Source: Ambrosia x helenae
Taxonomy: Eukaryota; Streptophyta; Magnoliopsida; Asterales; Asteraceae
Direction of reading: 5' to 3'
Assembly (NCBI GenBank): GCA_030844895.1
Contig: CM061227.1
Location: 111,592,238 to 111,656,237 of the forward strand
DNA length: 64,000 nt
Both the position numbers and the translations under genes were made by a program. The notes beneath the pieces were generated by a model that did not search any database, was not told where the DNA came from, and was given only the letters and a program-made list of their open reading frames with translations. This document shows positions 12,028-23,600 of this stretch, piece by piece; the stretch's first letter is position 1; every line of letters starts with the position of its first letter.

Positions 12028-12287
12028 TATTCACTCTTAAATTTCCGTTAAAAATTTTATGTTATAAATAACTCAATTAACCTAATTTATTAATTTATAT
12101 TTATTATCTTTATTTTTATTATTACTTTACCGTATAATAAAAAACTTTCTTACACTGTTTTCTTCTTGATGAGAACATATTCACTTTTAAATTTCCGTTA
12201 AAAATTTTATGTTATAAATAACTCAATTAACCTAATATTTATTAATTTATATTTTTTATCTTTATTTTTATTATTACTTTACCATAT
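12028..12287 (+). repeat. Tandem duplication, about 148-bp unit
   Basis: The unit starting 'catattcact' at 12028 is repeated from 12176, with only a few differences. The second copy is interrupted at 12288 by a MITE and resumes after it with 'aactttcttacac'. The first copy keeps the uninterrupted site as 'taccgtat'. Confidence 0.7.
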
Positions 12288-12685
12288 AGGGTTGAGTTAT
12301 TCTACAAAGGCTACAAAAAATGAGAAGAGTGAGAAGGATACAAAAAACACAATACATCATGAAATATGACACAATGAGCCACAAAATATAACACAATGCC
12401 AAAAAATATAACACAATGCTGAAGAAAAAAGGCACAATGAATTGAAAAAATGACACAATGATGAAAATAAGAAAAAGACACAATGGTACATAAAAGACGT
12501 AATGATATAACGCATATTTGTAAAAACTACAAGCTAAAACCCCAAAAAACGAAGACCTAAAAACTAACGTCGTGGGGTTCGATAAGACGATTCCAATGTC
12601 GCTTGAATGAGTTCAATCGGAGTCCGTTTGATACCCTTCCTACGACTTCCTATTTTTCTTTCACTGTGTATTTGATCCTAACCCT
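12288..12685 (+). mobile_element. 'gacacaatg' MITE, 398 bp, 8-bp TSD
   Basis: It starts AGGGTTGAG and ends CTAACCCT, flanked by a perfect 8-bp repeat TACCATAT (12280-12287 and 12686-12693). It is clearly homologous to 2286-2684 along its length. The neighbouring duplicate at 12028 supplies the empty site. Confidence 0.8.
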
Positions 12686-12831
12686 TACCATATAATTAAA
12701 AAAACTTTCTTACACTTTTTTTTTAAATTAATGACACTTTATACGTTATTTCATGACGACATTAAAAACCATTTAACCATAACTTAAAATCAATAAATAA
12801 ATAAATCTAGCGCCCATTAACAAATAATACA

Positions 12832-13038
12832 TGGCCAATGACCCCAGCTCAGTTGAGGAGATGTAGGAGGGTTTACTCCTTAGGGAAGTTCCTGCCCGGG
12901 AGAGGTAGACGGTTCGGATCATAGGGCCAGCAAAATACACCCTTTGACGTTGAAATGACTTATGCCCTCAAGGACGATGCGGAAGGGTATTCGAAACGGA
13001 GTACCGAGGTTATGTTATTAGCCGTCAACCGATAGAAA
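12832..13038 (+). mobile_element. tRNA-derived SINE, 207 bp, 13-bp TSD
   Basis: A perfect 13-bp direct repeat AACAAATAATACA flanks the element (12819-12831 and 13039-13051), and its 3' end is A-rich, as expected of LINE-mobilised insertions. The head contains A-box-like (AGCTCAGTTGAGG, about 12847) and B-box-like (GGTTCGGATC, about 12913) motifs. It lies about 430 bp upstream of the bHLH79 start codon, so it could be in its promoter region. Confidence 0.7.
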
Positions 13039-13470
13039 AACAAATAATACAAGGACATTTACGTAATTTCCTATATCTAGACTAAAGAGGGACCTCGCTT
13101 AAAATGCGCCGGGAGCGCATTACACTCCTTCATCCTCTCCTTCAGTCATTCACAGTCTTCACTCACCTCACATCACTCATCTCTCTCTCTATACGTATAT
13201 ATATATATAGAATCATAATAATAAATAAAGCTATTATTATAACTCTCCGTGTCTGATTGAATTTGCTTCCAAGAAACATCAACCAGATCATCCCAGTCAA
13301 CATTTCCTCATTTAGCCGTCAACCCAACGCTTTGCTTTACACCACCTATTTATTGTTTCTTCCCTCAATTTTATTAATAATAATATCAATAAATAATACC
13401 CACATTACTCTTTTTTTTATATCCATACATACATTGTATCAATCATCACATTATTTGGCATCCTAATGTA

Positions 13471-16105
13471 ATGGATCCTCCCATTATCAATGAGGCTGCT
13501 TTCTCAGCTGCCAATCCTTCTTCTTACAGTTTAACTGAGATTTGGCCCTTTTCTTCCATTAATGGAGGTGTTAATGAAGGTTTAGAGCTTAAAGTTAACA
13601 GCTTTATTAGTGGGTTTGAAGAAAATGAGGAGTCTTCTGTCACAGATCAGAGTGGTGCTGCAAGAAAAAGAAGGGATATTAATAATAATAATAATAATAA
13701 TAATTCTGAAGATGAATCTTCAAAGATTGTTTCTACTAGTAGCAACAATGATTTGGTAATTTCTTATTATTATTTTTGTTATTATTTATTTATTTATATA
13801 TTTTTAATCAATTTTGCTCAACACTTGTGCTGCTGAACATGGAATTATTGTTATTATTGTTGTGGAACTGAAATTAGGGATTTATGTGATGATTATGTTA
13901 TATTATGTTTGTGTTTGTTATGCTGTTTTTTGTTGCAATTTAGATCTAGATGAGTTGTTTTAGATCACCAAACATTTGGCTATTGCTATTTGAATTAAAA
14001 AAAAAGTTTTTATTTATTTTATTTATGTTTTATTTTTTCTTGAAGATTCTTTGTTGAGAGTTTTTATTATTTTATATGCAAATAGAGGAACTTGAATGGG
14101 AAAAGAATGAAGGTGTTTGGATCAAAGGATGAATTGGGTGGTTTGAAAGTTGATGCTGAAGGGAGTTCAGGATTGCGGAGTAAAGCTGCGGCTGAGCAAA
14201 GTAGTAAACCGGCTGAACCGCCTAAGGATTACATCCATGTTAGAGCAAGAAGGGGTCAAGCTACTGATAGCCATAGTCTTGCCGAGCGAGTAATTATTTT
14301 CATATCTTAATGAATTAATGTATTTTGTGTATATTTTTAATCCATACTGATGAGATGAACTTATGAACTCGTTTGTTTTTCAGGCTAGGAGAGAAAAGAT
14401 TAGTGAAAGGATGAAAATTCTTCAGGATTTGGTCCCGGGGTGTAATAAGGTGTGCGTCCGTGTCGTTTTTTGTGTTTCTTTTTCGTATTATATATGTATG
14501 TTAAGTTGAGATGAATTCTTAAGCACACAAAAAGGTTATTTAGTTTGAGTGAGTCCCAATTCTAGTAGGATTATGGGAGTGTTTGGATGCGTGTCTTTAA
14601 CATGAACGCTACGATGTATAATAATCACCATAAGATTAAAGATAGGGTTAGTTTGGTGATTTTACATTTGCCCATAGCCATAAAACAAAATTTATTGAAT
14701 ATCTCCTCAAATTATGATAATATTGGTTTAAAAAAAATTAGGCAAATTAAATATTGTTTGGTATGTGATTTTTGATATTTTTAACTTGATTATTATGAAG
14801 GCAATTTATTTTGATGTTATCTGTTAGGTTATAGGAAAAGCACTTGTACTTGACGAAATAATCAACTACATCCAGTCGCTACAACATCAAGTCGAGGTGG
14901 TTTTTTTGACGTATTTTTATTCCACTTTAATAATTACATCATACGCCTAAGTTATGAAAAAGCTGACCCTGTTGTTGATGAATTTGATGTTGTAGTTCTT
15001 ATCTATGAAGCTTGAAGCTGTAAATACAAGGATGAACTCTCCTATTGAAGGCTTTCCTACAAAAGAGGTAAGTAGTGCGACGCCTTTTATCACATGTGAC
15101 ATTTATTCAAGTTTCCTACTTTAATGTGTGTTTGATTGGCTTGCTTGTCCATTCTTGTGAATTACGTATTATATTCCGCTTGTTGAAAAGCTTAAATAAT
15201 ATGTACTCTTCCCGCCCCACCATTGGGCGATAACTTTATTATAGTCACGTTGTCCTTAATACTTGTTAATAATGAAAAAGCTAAAGAATATCCGCAAAAT
15301 ATTATTGCAAGTGGCAAAATCATTGCTAGAATTTTATTGTGTCGCGTGAAATCTTAGGCGTCGTTTGGTAATATTTTGTGTTTTAATTGTTGTGTAATAA
15401 AAAATAATGAATGGTTTACATGTAAAACCAAATTCAATATCCAGCATACATTGTTTGTGATAAATATACTTTTAAGTGAATAAAACGACACAATCATACC
15501 GTCTCGCTCGAGGACCATATCCTCATGATCTCTACAGAATCATTTGTAGCCATTTGCAGAGTCTGCAACAAATCTACAAATGAGTTTGATGAACTGATAT
15601 TACTTTTGGACCACATGCTTTCGTCATCCTCAAGCATAATCTTGTTGGATGGCGTTTGGACCACCCTGCAGCACTTATGTGGATCTTGTTTTCGCTTGCT
15701 TGGGTTATTGCTTGACTTTGATTCCATGATGACCCTTTTCTTCTGACCTTTGGATGTCAAACAAGCTTATTATATATTATATAATATTTTTAATTAGCAA
15801 GGAGGTGTAGCAAAATTGATGTACCAAATTAAACTATATAAAACCGTTTTGGGGGTAATTAAAGAAAAATAATATTAATGTCAGATTGGGAGTTGGTAAT
15901 TAGTAGGTTTGACTTTTTAAGATCAACCATAAATGCTTATTATCAAGTTGTGAATAATTTAACCTTTGTGTAGCAACTTGGCCCACCACAGTTTGATGCA
16001 GCTGGACTTCTGTTTGGGTCACAAGCGGCACGAGAGTTCGGTCAGGAATCGCAACCAGAGTGGCTTCATATGCAATTAGGAAGTAGCTTTGAAAGAGCAA
16101 CATAA
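13471..16105 (+). CDS. bHLH79-like transcription factor, six exons
   Basis: Nuclear bHLH factor expected to bind E-box/G-box DNA as a dimer. Exons: 13471-13755, 14086-14289, 14384-14449, 14828-14896, 14996-15067, 15974-16105; all introns are GT-AG and phase 0, giving 275 aa. The N-terminus ([20 protein letters not shown], then a W-P-F motif) and the C-terminal QPEWLHMQ resemble Arabidopsis bHLH79. The basic region carries the H158-E162-R166 pattern used for E-box contact, followed by helix-loop-helix to about residue 215. Eight asparagines (13681-13704) come from an AAT microsatellite. The ATG follows a pyrimidine-rich leader (about 13120-13190) and a TATATA tract (13198-13209); promoter position is inferred. 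No break is seen. Intron 5 (906 bp) is unusually long for the gene. Confidence 0.93.
15494..15760 (-). other. Antisense 88-codon open frame inside bHLH79 intron 5
   Basis: An open frame of 88 codons lies opposite the host gene within its last intron, in a locally less AT-rich island. The predicted peptide is lysine- and serine-rich at its start with a C-C pair in the middle; I recognise no domain. It may be a captured gene fragment, an old insertion or chance. No splice signals or promoter were identified. Confidence 0.2.
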
Positions 16106-16664
16106 AGTCAACATGAAGCATGATGTCGTTAGTCAACCAGAAACTAAGAAATCCTGCATTAACAGTGGAAATGTGAGACTTTCTGAGGTATGTAAGATAA
16201 GATACATATAATATATGAACTTATATCACCTATTGATATTAAAGCTCCGTATTATATCATCTGTAAAAATTTGCATTTCTCGTCACCTTGATTAGACCAA
16301 AAGACTACCGAGAGAAATGCATTTACATGTTATCTTGTTTTTCTTTCTGACTGATTCTGTAAAATGTACTCGTTAACAAACTGTTGTATTCTCCACGTTC
16401 GATTTATAAAGTGTATTTATGATTATTTGATTTAAAATGGATGCATGCGTATTTAATTGACGATAAGAAGAAGAACACACGATATAAAACACACTGGGCC
16501 GATATATGTAACATTAATTTCTTATATAGTGGAAGTCAGTGAAGCTGAAACAGAAACTGAAATAGCGCGGAAGTTTTAGAAACCTTAAGGAACACAAAGA
16601 GGAATCAAACTGTTTCAAGAGATTAATGTTGGTAGTTAGCATACAGTTTAAGTTTTGGAGAAAT
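16106..16664. other. Convergent intergenic region
   Basis: About 560 bp between the stop codons of bHLH79 (+) and the myosin-binding gene (-). It should contain both 3' UTRs. No ORF, repeat or structured RNA was recognised. Confidence 0.5.
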
Positions 16665-18619
16665 TTAGGTGTTTGTTTTGCATATGTCTTCCGAGTGGCG
16701 CAACTTTCTTAGATGTTGGGCTATCTCTCTTAAGAGTTCTGCTCCCTTTTCGCCCTTTTGAAGTGTCATTGCAGTATGCTTTAAGAATCCGCTATCGGCT
16801 TCTAAGACTCTAAATCTTTCCTTAATTTGGGATACCTCTCTTTTTAGGGTTTGCCTGCTTTCTTGCACTGTAAATCCACAACTAAAAATTAAAAAAAAAA
16901 TTAATTAAATAAAAACCATTAATAAATTTAAATGAAAAATAAAAGGTGTTTTAGAACCTGTATCTTTATCTTCATCTTCCCTTTCATCATCCAATGAAGA
17001 CAATTCAATGTGGTTTTCAATATCCCTCAACATGCTATAAAGCTGATGTTTTTCATTTTCAAAATCTAACAGTGGCTCCTCATATGTGTTCCCTTCATTT
17101 TCTACTGATCTTCTACAGCGGCTCCTCGTTGACGAGCTTGAGTGCTCGTTTCTGAACACGCTTGTGGGCTCTTCATAAGCATGTTCAAATGGGGTCACGG
17201 GCTCGAGAGATTTCTCACCAAAAGATGACGAAGATTGAGATCTCCACTCGTGGTAATATTCATCTGCTTCAGCTTCGCGTTCATCCATACCTACTTTCCT
17301 AATGTCTCCATGTTTCTCTCTGCAGCTCTTAAGTTCTGATTCCATAACTCTAACTTGTTCATCTCTCTTGGCTAACATATCTTGAAGTATGTGAATCGCT
17401 TCTTGATCATATTCAGCTTGTTCTTCCATCATTCGCTGATACTGTAACGCTTCCATTTGAATAGATGCTTTCTCCACATGTAACCGTGTGATCATTGCCA
17501 TTGCATTGTTAGCTGCAACCGCAGATGCACTCCTTTCTTCTTCTAGCTCCATTGACAATGACTGAAGAGCCTTCCGGTCCAAAAGCGCTTGTTTTTTCAA
17601 CTGTTTGAGACTTGAATCACCATCTCCGGCTGTTTCATCGTTTGTTTCTAACAACTCGAATTGTTCTAACGACGCTTTTTTGGGAGCTCTGCCAGCAAAC
17701 CTTGGATTAACGGCCATTGAATCTGTGAGCGCAATCCCAAAAAACTTGTTGCTTTTTAGTAAATCTGAAGTTCTGCAAGACTCTTCGTTTTCTTCGCAAT
17801 CTGGTAGCAGTGCCATTGTTCCAGGTTTCATATCTTCTCTGATGTCTACACATATTTTAAAACCGAATGTGATACGTTTAAAACCAAACATCTTTTAACC
17901 GTTATCCATTGACACCTTTATCAAAACAACTTACTTTTACCATCCGTGTCGAATCCAAAGTCGTACTCTGGCGTATCTAGTTCGCTATCAGATATAAATT
18001 TCAGCTCCGTATATGGCGACTCGCCAGTTTTCCATGTTGGCGTAAAACATGTTATCGCCTTTGGAGAAGAAATCACCTTTGGAGAACTTGTTGCTACTTT
18101 AGAAGCTCCAACGTTCGAAAAACTTCTAGAATAATCTTTTATAAACGCTCTTGTTTTCAAAGGCTCGCCACAACACGAACACCTTTTCACATCAAGCGCG
18201 CTTTCGCTATGATCATTAAACGCCACATCATCCTTTTGCCGACTCCCAACAAAGGACTTCTCTTTTTCGGTCGCAAACGAGAGAAGACAACCCTCACACA
18301 TGTTTTGAATGTCAGAAAGTTTTCTATGAACATGACAATAAGCCAAAGAAGACATGTCTTTTTTATGACATTCACATATGGATTCATTGTAGTATGTTTT
18401 CGGGTCTTTACGCATGAGTGCATGGTCAACCCGCGTGCAAAGCACGCATGGTGGTTCCAGCTCAAAGACATTCGCAAACATACTTGAAGCGAACGCAATA
18501 AACCCATCGATGTAAAGAGATGCGATCAATATCCATTCGAGAATGGCCCATAACACGAAATGCGTGAATCCACCCATTTCTTCGATAACAAATTTCTTTA
18601 ACGATCTTTTCAGCGCCAT
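16665..18619 (-). CDS. Myosin-binding protein (GTD-binding/DUF593), MYOB5/6-like
   Basis: Probable membrane-anchored receptor for plant myosin XI globular tails, linking myosin to endomembrane vesicles. Exons (minus): 18619-17935, 17845-16958, 16867-16665, giving 591 aa with a TAA stop; introns are GT-AG. One transmembrane segment lies near residues 18-46 (hydrophobic, F-V-L-W-A-I-L-E-W-I-L), followed by a C-V-L-C-T-R cysteine motif and the C-E-C-H / C-E-G-C-L-L-S-F-A motifs of this family. The coiled GTD-binding domain spans about residues 308-406 (M-E-L-E-E-E-R-S-A-S-A, E-A-L-Q-Y-Q-R-M-M). The last exon adds another coiled segment. The first intron has two donors 6 nt apart (GT at 17940 or 17934) in the same phase; the second matches consensus better. 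Family assignment is firm; the exact orthologue is not. Confidence 0.9.
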
Positions 18620-19061
18620 TGTTGCAACGACGATTCAAGAAAGGAAGAGAGACCGAATTCGTTAATGTGGGGAATGTTATTGATTGACAGAGAAAGAGAT
18701 GAAATGATCAATGACCTTTGTTAACAAAGTTTGTAGATCTTCATGATCAATCTCCTTCTCTCTCTAGAACTGTTTAGAGAGAGAAAGATAGAGATAGGTT
18801 TGTAGAATACTAAACGAGGTTTCAAATGTTTTGGTGAAAATTGTGGAGACATGTTTTGGATTAAAAATAGAAGAGACGTCTGTCTATTAGGGGTCAAGTT
18901 TGCCTATATTAGCGTTTGATCAATGGACTTTACAACCCAACATAACAAGTTAACAATGTTTGCCACACCAAAAATTTAATAATTTGCTATTAGCTGACAC
19001 GATATTGAGGCACATGTGGTTATTTGTGTAAAAGTTCAATATAAATATTGATAACTAGCTG
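18620..19061. promoter_or_regulatory. 5' flank of the myosin-binding gene up to the Athila insertion
   Basis: On the minus strand a pyrimidine-rich leader (CTCTCTC tracts, about 18740-18800) precedes the ATG, and a TATTTTTAAT-like element lies near 18865. The Athila element inserted about 450 bp upstream of the ATG, so any enhancer beyond that point has been moved some 13 kb away. Promoter placement is inferred. Confidence 0.4.
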
Positions 19062-19066
19062 ATTAC

Positions 19067-20307
19067 TGATGTGTTGTAAAACACACGCATTTTTCCTTAG
19101 CATTTTAATAGTTTTTCGAGTCATTTATTTAGTATTTTAGGGAGTTTATAGCATGGTTTTGAGTATTTGGTAATTTTATAGGTTGTATATATTTTTAGTA
19201 TTTTTAGTTATTATTTATGCAATTTTTATTGATTTTAGATGTTCGGCGAAAAAGGACGTGAATTGAAGAAATAATATCAGGAACCGAACACTCGGGCTCG
19301 AGCGTTGAAGATAAAAGAAGTTTATTTTAAAGAGCTATGAAGAATTGGGCCAAGAATGATTATTAGTTGAAGAATTAAGCTAATTTGACCAAGAAAAATG
19401 AAGCCCAAATGAAGAAAACAAGTCAAGCCCAAATCTGATTAGGCCCATGTTGCTGATTCAGCCCTCATACCCCATGAAGGGAAAGGCTGAACTCCTCATG
19501 GGGCATGAGGGGCATGTCTGACGGAAATAATAATTTTTATTGGATTTTTGGTATTTTTAAAGGGGATAACACACAACAACAAACCCTAATTCGTGGAGGC
19601 AAGCATAGGCACGAATTTTGGAGCATCAAAGGAGGTTTTTGAGTATCTTGAAGAGATCCATTCATCCCGGTTAATGCTCGTACGATTAAGAACAATTCTT
19701 GAAGCGAAAATCATGAAGATGCAAGGCTAATCATCTTGCGGTTTCTCCGGGTGAAAGATTTGGTATTTTATCAATTGTTTTTATGTTTGATACTTATTAT
19801 TTGGATTAGATTTTGTGAACACCTTAACGGTCTTTGCGTCTAATTGTTTGTTCGACTGATCTAGACGGTTTGGTTGATTAGTATTATTGCATTATGTTAT
19901 CGTATCTTGGTTTTCTTGCACTAGGATTAATTTAACTTTGCAATTAATGTTATGATAGCTGAATTGGGTTGAACAACTTAAACAAAGTCATGTCTATGTG
20001 ATTTCCTAGATAGGGTGTTAACATAATTTAGTTGATAATTACCGAATCAGAAACCCGGAGTGACCGTTTTTCCATATTATTGTCTTTTATAAAATTCTAT
20101 TATCACTTCGTTTTGCAGCACTGCAGCACTTTTACATTCAACTTCATAAAAATTAGTTTAGTTAATTTTAATTTAATTAGAAATTAGTAACTTAGCACTT
20201 TCCACAAACTCCCTGAGGTTCGACAACCCTACTTCCTATACTGCAGTCAGTTGTAGCTAAGGAGTAGTTTTTATTTAGTTTTTGATTAGCACTTCGACAC
20301 GCGATCA
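19067..20307 (+). repeat. Athila 5' LTR, 1241 bp
   Basis: Starts TGATGTGTTG and ends CGCGATCA. It matches 30813-32053 over its full length with two substitutions seen (around 19121 and 19412). Confidence 0.95.
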
Positions 20308-20310
20308 AAA

Positions 20311-20328
20311 TGGCGCCGTTGCCGGGGA
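20311..20328 (+). other. Primer-binding site, tRNA-Asp
   Basis: TGGCGCCGTTGCCGGGGA, three bases after the LTR, is complementary over 18 nt to the 3' end expected of plant tRNA-Asp(GTC), the usual Athila primer. Confidence 0.85.
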
Positions 20329-20492
20329 GTTCGTGCGCTTAGTGTTTAGTTTAGTTTAGTTTGTTTATTTATTTTCTTAAAAAAAAAAAATTGTCTTTTT
20401 AGTTATTTGTTTCCGTATTTTATTTCTCTTCTTCGTTCAGTACTACTCTATTTGTCTTCTTGTTTTTTTGTGTGCAGGTGACTTTTGTGTTG

Positions 20493-20665
20493 CATGCATA
20501 CTAGGTTTTCCAAAAAGTCGTCTCCATTGTTATTTGATCCAGAGATTGAGAAGACAGCACGTCAAAACCGTGTTGTTTTTCGTTCAGCAGTAAAGAATCA
20601 ATCAAGTAAAGAATCAATCAAGTTCTTCAACAGTCGCTCAGAGGATTGAAGAAGCAGCTACTGAG
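20493..20665 (+). pseudogene. Out-of-frame N-terminal gag segment
   Basis: An open stretch from the ATG at 20493 resembles the conserved start of Athila Gag, but it is in a different frame from the main gag-pol ORF. The cause is visible: a 16-bp unit (agtaaagaatcaatca) is present twice in tandem (20589-20604 and 20605-20620). Sequence just after the duplication is in frame with the main ORF, so translation of this copy would have to begin at the ATG at 20666 or lose the N-terminus. Confidence 0.6.
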
Positions 20666-23600
20666 ATGGCTGACCAGGATAACCAAAATAAACAAATACC
20701 CAACCAACCAAATGATCTTATTCCACCTGCTCTACCAAACCAACCCAACCAACCCAACCAACCCATTCCAAACCCACCACCACCACAACAACAATTCCAA
20801 CCTGGTGGGTATTTTCAAGCTGCTAACCCACGTCCACAACAAAACCAACAAAATCCAAGAAACCAACCTCGTCCACAACTAGCAGTTATCCCACCCAACC
20901 AACAACAGAACCAACAGAGATATGATGAGGGAAGTGTGCATACTTGGGATTCTGAATGGGATCAAGAGGACGAACAGGAACCGTATGATGGGAGATATGG
21001 TAATTATGAGCATGACATGGAGTATGAGCAGCAGCCACCACAGCGGGTTAATCAGGGGAACCGTGTTCAGGGATACATAAATAATCAAGCGCCACAAGGG
21101 GTTCCTCAATTTAATGTTGGAAATATGGGGATAGGAGATGAGTTACAGTTAGTAGATGGTGTCCCACAGATACGTCAGAGGGCACCGGTTCAGGGGGTTG
21201 ATAGTCATTTTAGGCCGGTCATTGTACCCAATTCTTCAGCTGTAGTGACACCGGTGAGCAGGAACGGGAGAGCATTTGAGGTGAGACCCCAATATTTGGG
21301 TCATCTACCTGAGTTCTATGGAAAAAGATCTGAAGAGCCTTACTTACATATATCAGCATTTGAGTCTGTGTGCAATATGATTGGAGGATCAGGGTTTACT
21401 AAGGACCAGGTAATGTTGATGATGTTTCAGTTCACCTTGAAGGACAGGGCAAGGCAATGGTTTGCTACACTACCCCCAGGTAGTATTTACACTTGGCAGG
21501 ATATGCAACAAATTTTCTTGGAAGAGTACTACACCATGAGCAGAACATCTGAGGCTCGGGATGCAATAAGAGGATTTCAGCAGAATTCGGGGGAAGCATT
21601 CCATGAGGCTTTCACTAGATTCAAAGAGTTATTGAGAAAATGTCCTCATCATGGGATTCAGACATGGGAACTAATAAAAGCTTTTTATGATGGACTGACA
21701 CCAGAGGATGTTAGGGGTTTGACTGCCATTAGCAATGGCACATTCTTTACTAACACTGAAGCTGTGGATTGGGGACACTTGGAAAGGATGAGTGCCACTT
21801 CAAAGAGACAGGCACAATCATGTAGGAAGTTGAGACCATCATCTGTCAAGGCAGCAGACTATGAAGCTGAAGAAAGAATTGAAAAATTAAAGCAGCAAAA
21901 TTTACTCTTGGCAAAACAGGTAGCTCAGCTTAATTTGGGGAAGAGTAGTGAGGCAAAGGCGGCTAATGCTTTTTCGGTATGTACTGATTGTGGAGAGTTG
22001 GGACATCTAGCCCAAGACTGCCAGGGGCCTTTGGAGAATACAGAAGAGGTGAATCAAGTTTATGGAGAACGGAAGCAATATGACATGAATTCCAACACCT
22101 ATCATCCTGGGCTCAAAAACCACCCAAACTTCAGGTATGGTAATCCTAATAATCAATTAAATCCTAACTTTTCTGGTTCTAATGTGCAGGGAGGAAATCA
22201 ACAACAGTCTCAGAACAGGCAGTATGGATATAATCAAGGGGGTTACTCAAAGAATACCTATAATCAGAGTGGTCAGCAGCAGAGAGGAAATCAACAAGGC
22301 ACATCAGGAGGAGGTAATGATCAACTGAGTGCAATCTTGGATGCCATTAAAGCTGTACAGAATGATGTCAGGACAGTTCAAGAAGAGGTCAAGGGAATGC
22401 GAAAAGACAATGAAGTGAGGGATAAGACTGTAGAAGCATTGTCCAAACAGGTAGGGCAATTGGCTGCAGATATGTCTAAGAGAGATCCAGGGAAGCTACC
22501 AAGTGACACCACCATTAATCCTCAACATCAGCAATCAAGCTCAAGGAATTCGAGGAATGTGCAAATCAACCAGGTAAGTATTCTGCGCAATGGTAAGGTT
22601 CATGATAATAAAGTGGGAACTCCACCACAGTTTGTTGAGGGTGTGGTGGAGGATTTGGGTAGTGATGATAGTGAAGATGAACAGGAATTTGTTGAATTGA
22701 ACAAAACACCTAACACTGCTTTAGAAAAAGAAAAAAATAAAAATAAAAGTGTTTTGATCAATAATTCTAACCAGGTTGTAGAAAAGGGTGTGGAGGCTAA
22801 TACCATCCCTTTTCCTGCAGCTCTCATTGATCCTGGTAAGAAAAAGACAGTCAATAAAAGAGGCCCGCAATCGGATGAAATGTGGGAAGTTTTCAAACAA
22901 GTTAAAATCAATCTTCCTCTTTTAGATGCAATTAAACAAATTCCTGCATATGCAAAGTACCTGAAAGATATGTGCACTCAGAAAAGAAATCATAAAATTC
23001 CAAAGAAACTTGACATGCCAGCAGATGTGAGTGCAATAATTTCAGGTACTCTGCCTGAAAAATTACAAGATCCAGGGGCACCAATTATTTCAATTCAAGT
23101 TGGTGATTTTCAAATGACACGAGCCCTTTTGGATCTTGGAGCGAGTGTGAGTATACTACCGGGGAGCTTGTATGATCAGTATGAGTTCGGTCCACTTAAG
23201 AAAGCTGATACCACTGTGGTGTTGGCTGATTTGACTCCTAAGCTACCCCGGGGAGTATTGTCAGATGTGATTGTTAAAGTTAATGAGTTTTATTATCCGG
23301 TTGATTTCTTGGTCCTTGATTATGTTTCTGTTGATAAAACCAAGCAACCGACTGTGATTCTTGGCAGACCATTTTTAGCTACTTCTGACTCTCAGATTAA
23401 TTGCAGGACAGGTACTGTGGATATGACTTTTGGTAACCGCAAGATGCGGTTAAGTGTTTTTGGTAATGTTTCTAACCCCAATGTTAGTGATGAATGCTTT
23501 ATGGCAGATATCATTGACGGGCACGTTCCTCCTTACATTCCTAATGATGAGGGGGACGAGTCCATGGTAGAATGTGCTTTGTTTGGCAGGTTATATTCTG

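Noticed and set aside
12676..12686. Telomere-like CTAACCCT
   Set aside because: It is only the MITE end; there is no array.
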